Assembly (NCBI GenBank): GCA_021904315.1
Contig: CM038909.1
Span: 22,730,212-22,794,211, forward strand
Direction of reading: 5' to 3'
Length of the DNA stretch: 64,000 nt
Source of the DNA: Sphagnum magellanicum
Taxonomy: Eukaryota; Streptophyta; Sphagnopsida; Sphagnales; Sphagnaceae
The position numbers and the translations under genes were made by a program. Below the pieces are notes generated by a model. It worked only from the letters and a program-made list of their open reading frames with translations. It ran no database searches and was not told the DNA's origin. This document shows positions 61,559 through 64,000 of this stretch, one piece after another. Position 1 is the stretch's first letter; the number at the start of each line of letters is the position of its first letter.

Positions 61559-63040
61559 GAAATCTTGGTAAGCATGGTTGAGGTTGTGCCATCCTTTGTA
61601 GCTTTGGGTTTGGTTCATATGAAACCCATTCATGTAATCATCCCTTCTTGCAAATTTGATACTATATGATTACTAGCAAAGCCAATACTTTGCTTGACAT
61701 CAATGAAGAGGGTGAAGGAGAGCTGGGTTAATATCCACCAAGTATCATTTGATTGGGCTCATTTCATCAAAAGAAAAATAATATCGGCCATCATTCCATT
61801 TGGGTAAATTAAGATAATTTCTTTGATTATAGATAGGTCTATGACAATAATTTATTTATTTTTTTCAAATTTTTACATAATTTTGTCTTTGGGTCATTAT
61901 ACCACTTACAACATAATGTGTGCAAAGCATAATAGGAAGAGGTTGAAGGTAGGTTTGCTTGTAATAAAATAAGCATTTATAAAAGGAGGGACATTGGCAT
62001 ATTGGTCATCCGAGTAGAGGATGACGGGGGTTTGTAAGGGGAAGGACATAAGTATGAGGCATGTCACAAACTAGAAAGAACATGGATGAATGTCATTCTT
62101 TCCATTAATGTATGCATGTTGTAAATTTTCACCATTTGATAGAATTTCACCTATGTTGTACCTTTTGTGATCCACTAGGATTGTGATTCACAAAAGTCAC
62201 TTTCAACCATGTGATAGATTTTAGAACATAAATTCATAAATGTGGTATGGTTCATCACTTTCATCCATTTATGTTAGTTTTACCCTTGTGATTCATAATG
62301 AATTTCATCCTTCTTTTCAAACTTCATCTATTTGATTCATCCCCCCTACAAAACACGTATATGTGATCAATTACATCTGTGTTTTATAGTTTCATCCATT
62401 GTCAAGGAATTTTATCATGTGGCCATTTGCATGTATGACAAATTTTATTTGTTGTCAATATTTCATTCATGCACATTAATACAATTATTTTGTGTTGAAA
62501 ATTCCATCTGACGAAATAGTTTCATTCATATGATCACATTTGAACCATCAAAATAAACAAGTGTATCTTAATTTTCAATATCATCCATGATCAATGTTTC
62601 ATCCATATTGTCACATTTTCATTCATTCAATAATTTTCAAATTTCCTTGATTACCCTTCCTTCTTTTTCCACTTCACTTTTTCTAATGTTTCATCTTTTC
62701 CATTTTTTACACCTTTTTTCCTTTCTTCTATTTATCCTTTGTTTCATTTTTTTTCCCTTCCTCGTTCCAAAGAAGTCCATGACAATCCTTTCCTATGATA
62801 GGTGTTTTTTCATTTTTATTTAAGCTTTTGTTTTTTACATGCAAATTGAAGGGTCCAATTCCTTCTATGCCTAAAGCCTTTTTAAAAAGCACAAATAAAA
62901 TTGAAGGATGAAAGTATCAAGGATTCCAAAGTTGAGAGGGATAGATAAAGGGGGAGGTAAATATGTAAGCATTATACAAATAAACATATCCAAAAAATGA
63001 ACATTTTTTTTAAATAAAAAATTTATACCAATGATAAGCA
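60990..63040. other. AT-rich spacer
   Basis: No supported gene. Contains (CTCTGC)n at 61066-61088, (TTA)9-10 at 61531-61558, and 62100-62640 rich in 'ttcatc' words (Phe-Ile/Ser-like frames, for example 62587-62823) without coding character. Confidence 0.5.
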
Positions 63041-63044
63041 ACTA

Positions 63045-63490
63045 TTTGATTGATGAAAAAAATGAATTGATTTTATAAAATTAAGTTTCATTCAAATGAA
63101 AATATTGAATGAAATTGCATGCACTTTGAATTTAATTGAAACTCAAATTAATTCAATATAAATTGAAATGAATTGAATTCAAGTACATGAATTCAAATAC
63201 ATTGATTAAAATCTGAATTTAATTCAATTCAATTCAACAATTGGATTGAGATTCAATTGAAAAAAATGGGATGTAAATTGGTGGAAAAGGTATTGAAAAT
63301 ATGTTCATGAATATGACATTGAAAAAAAAAAAATTTAAATAACACAAATATGAAAAACATTTTTCCATGATTCTTTACTTTCAAATGGGCTAAACTAATT
63401 TAAAGTTGGAATTTGGTAAGACAAAATATTATGGGACCCTAAAATCATCCTACTTAAACCAACTCCAATGAATCATCATCATGGTACTTA
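63045..63490 (+). repeat. Dispersed repeat, copy B
   Basis: Diverged copy of 53220-53595 in the same orientation, including the aattgaattcaatt-rich palindromic middle. Confidence 0.75.
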
Positions 63491-63599
63491 AATAGACTAA
63501 AGAAAATAAATATTTACCGTCTTTTGATCTTGCAATAAGTTTTTTCTTGTTGTGAATGTGTTTTCAAATTTAAAAAATATTTTGTTTCTTTTTTAGTTA

Positions 63600-64000
63600 C
63601 CAAAAAAATTCTAATTTTTAAATTATAAAAATGCCAATTTTTGTATTAGGTTCCAATAGGTAGCCAACAATGTAGAAAGGTGATTGAATATTCTAACTTT
63701 TATATCTTTAATAAACATATTTGGCTAAATTGTCTTTGGATGATCGTCATCTACATCACAAAATTGAAATTTAAAAAATTAATATTATAGATTAAGAATT
63801 TTGAACTATCATTACTAACACAAGTTGTTGACATCACAAAAATAAAAGAAGAGCCTTTTAACATTCACCTTAATTTGATGTTTAATAACATCTCTATCGT
63901 TTTTAAAAAATGTCCTTGTGTCAATAATTTGCTATAATAATTTGTGTTTTGCAAGTGTAACTAACCCACATTAGCATCCATCTAATATACATCCTCCTAG
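63600..64000. other. AT-rich window end, with a segment resembling 4.6 kb
   Basis: 63650-63770 shares 'aggtagccaa-aatgtagaa', 'atttggctaaattgtctttggatga' and 'ctacatcacaa' in the same order with 4577-4695. Otherwise nothing supported. Confidence 0.5.

Overview
This is nuclear DNA from a plant (streptophyte). The genes are split by GT-AG introns. They include an SnRK2 protein kinase, a plant-type gamma-glutamyl hydrolase, and a SAP protein ending in an SHI/LRP1-spaced zinc finger. Several minisatellites are built on the plant telomere heptamer TTTAGGG/CCCTAAA. I cannot name the species. The low gene density, very AT-rich spacers and divergent protein sequences fit a non-flowering land plant or streptophyte alga better than a compact angiosperm genome, but that is inference.

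Layout. 1-5.9 kb is an AT-rich spacer holding a telomere-like repeat cluster (1.9-2.75 kb) and a GC-rich island near 5.0-5.35 kb. 6.1-7.6 kb (+) is gamma-glutamyl hydrolase in 3 exons. 9.26-14.15 kb (+) is a SAP-domain protein in 9 exons; its last exon carries a 48-bp minisatellite and the zinc finger, and its first intron holds an antisense 2-oxoglutarate dioxygenase relic. 14.2-19.8 kb is spacer with a GC-rich insert at 16.8-17.3 kb and a near-perfect hairpin at 19.2 kb. 20.49-23.50 kb (+) is an SnRK2 kinase in 9 exons, with ABA-type promoter motifs upstream. 24.3-29.6 kb is spacer with a degenerate 115-bp tandem array. 30.25-36.25 kb (-) is a TTC5/STRAP-like TPR plus OB-fold protein in 13 exons, with a strong inverted repeat in one intron. 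36.75-53.9 kb is a gene-free, roughly 30% GC domain holding degenerate tandem repeats, a (TACC)n-like tract, two probable MITEs and SINE-like relics. 53.94-54.37 kb is a second telomere-like minisatellite. 54.97-55.40 kb (-) is a small acidic two-exon gene of unknown function. 55.4-61.1 kb is GC-richer, transcript-like sequence without a CDS I can support, ending in microsatellites. 61.1-64 kb is AT-rich spacer with diverged copies of repeats seen elsewhere in the window.

The genes do not form a pathway. GGH trims polyglutamate tails from folates. The SnRK2 is an ABA/osmotic-stress signalling kinase. The TTC5-like protein belongs to a family known in animals for tubulin-mRNA autoregulation and p300 cofactor roles. 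The SAP/zinc-finger protein is probably a nuclear nucleic-acid-binding factor. Short tandem duplications (48-95 bp) recur in or beside the genes: at both ends of GGH, at an SnRK2 splice acceptor, behind SnRK2, in the SAP last exon, and at 56 kb. I see no intact transposon coding region, rRNA gene or CRISPR array.
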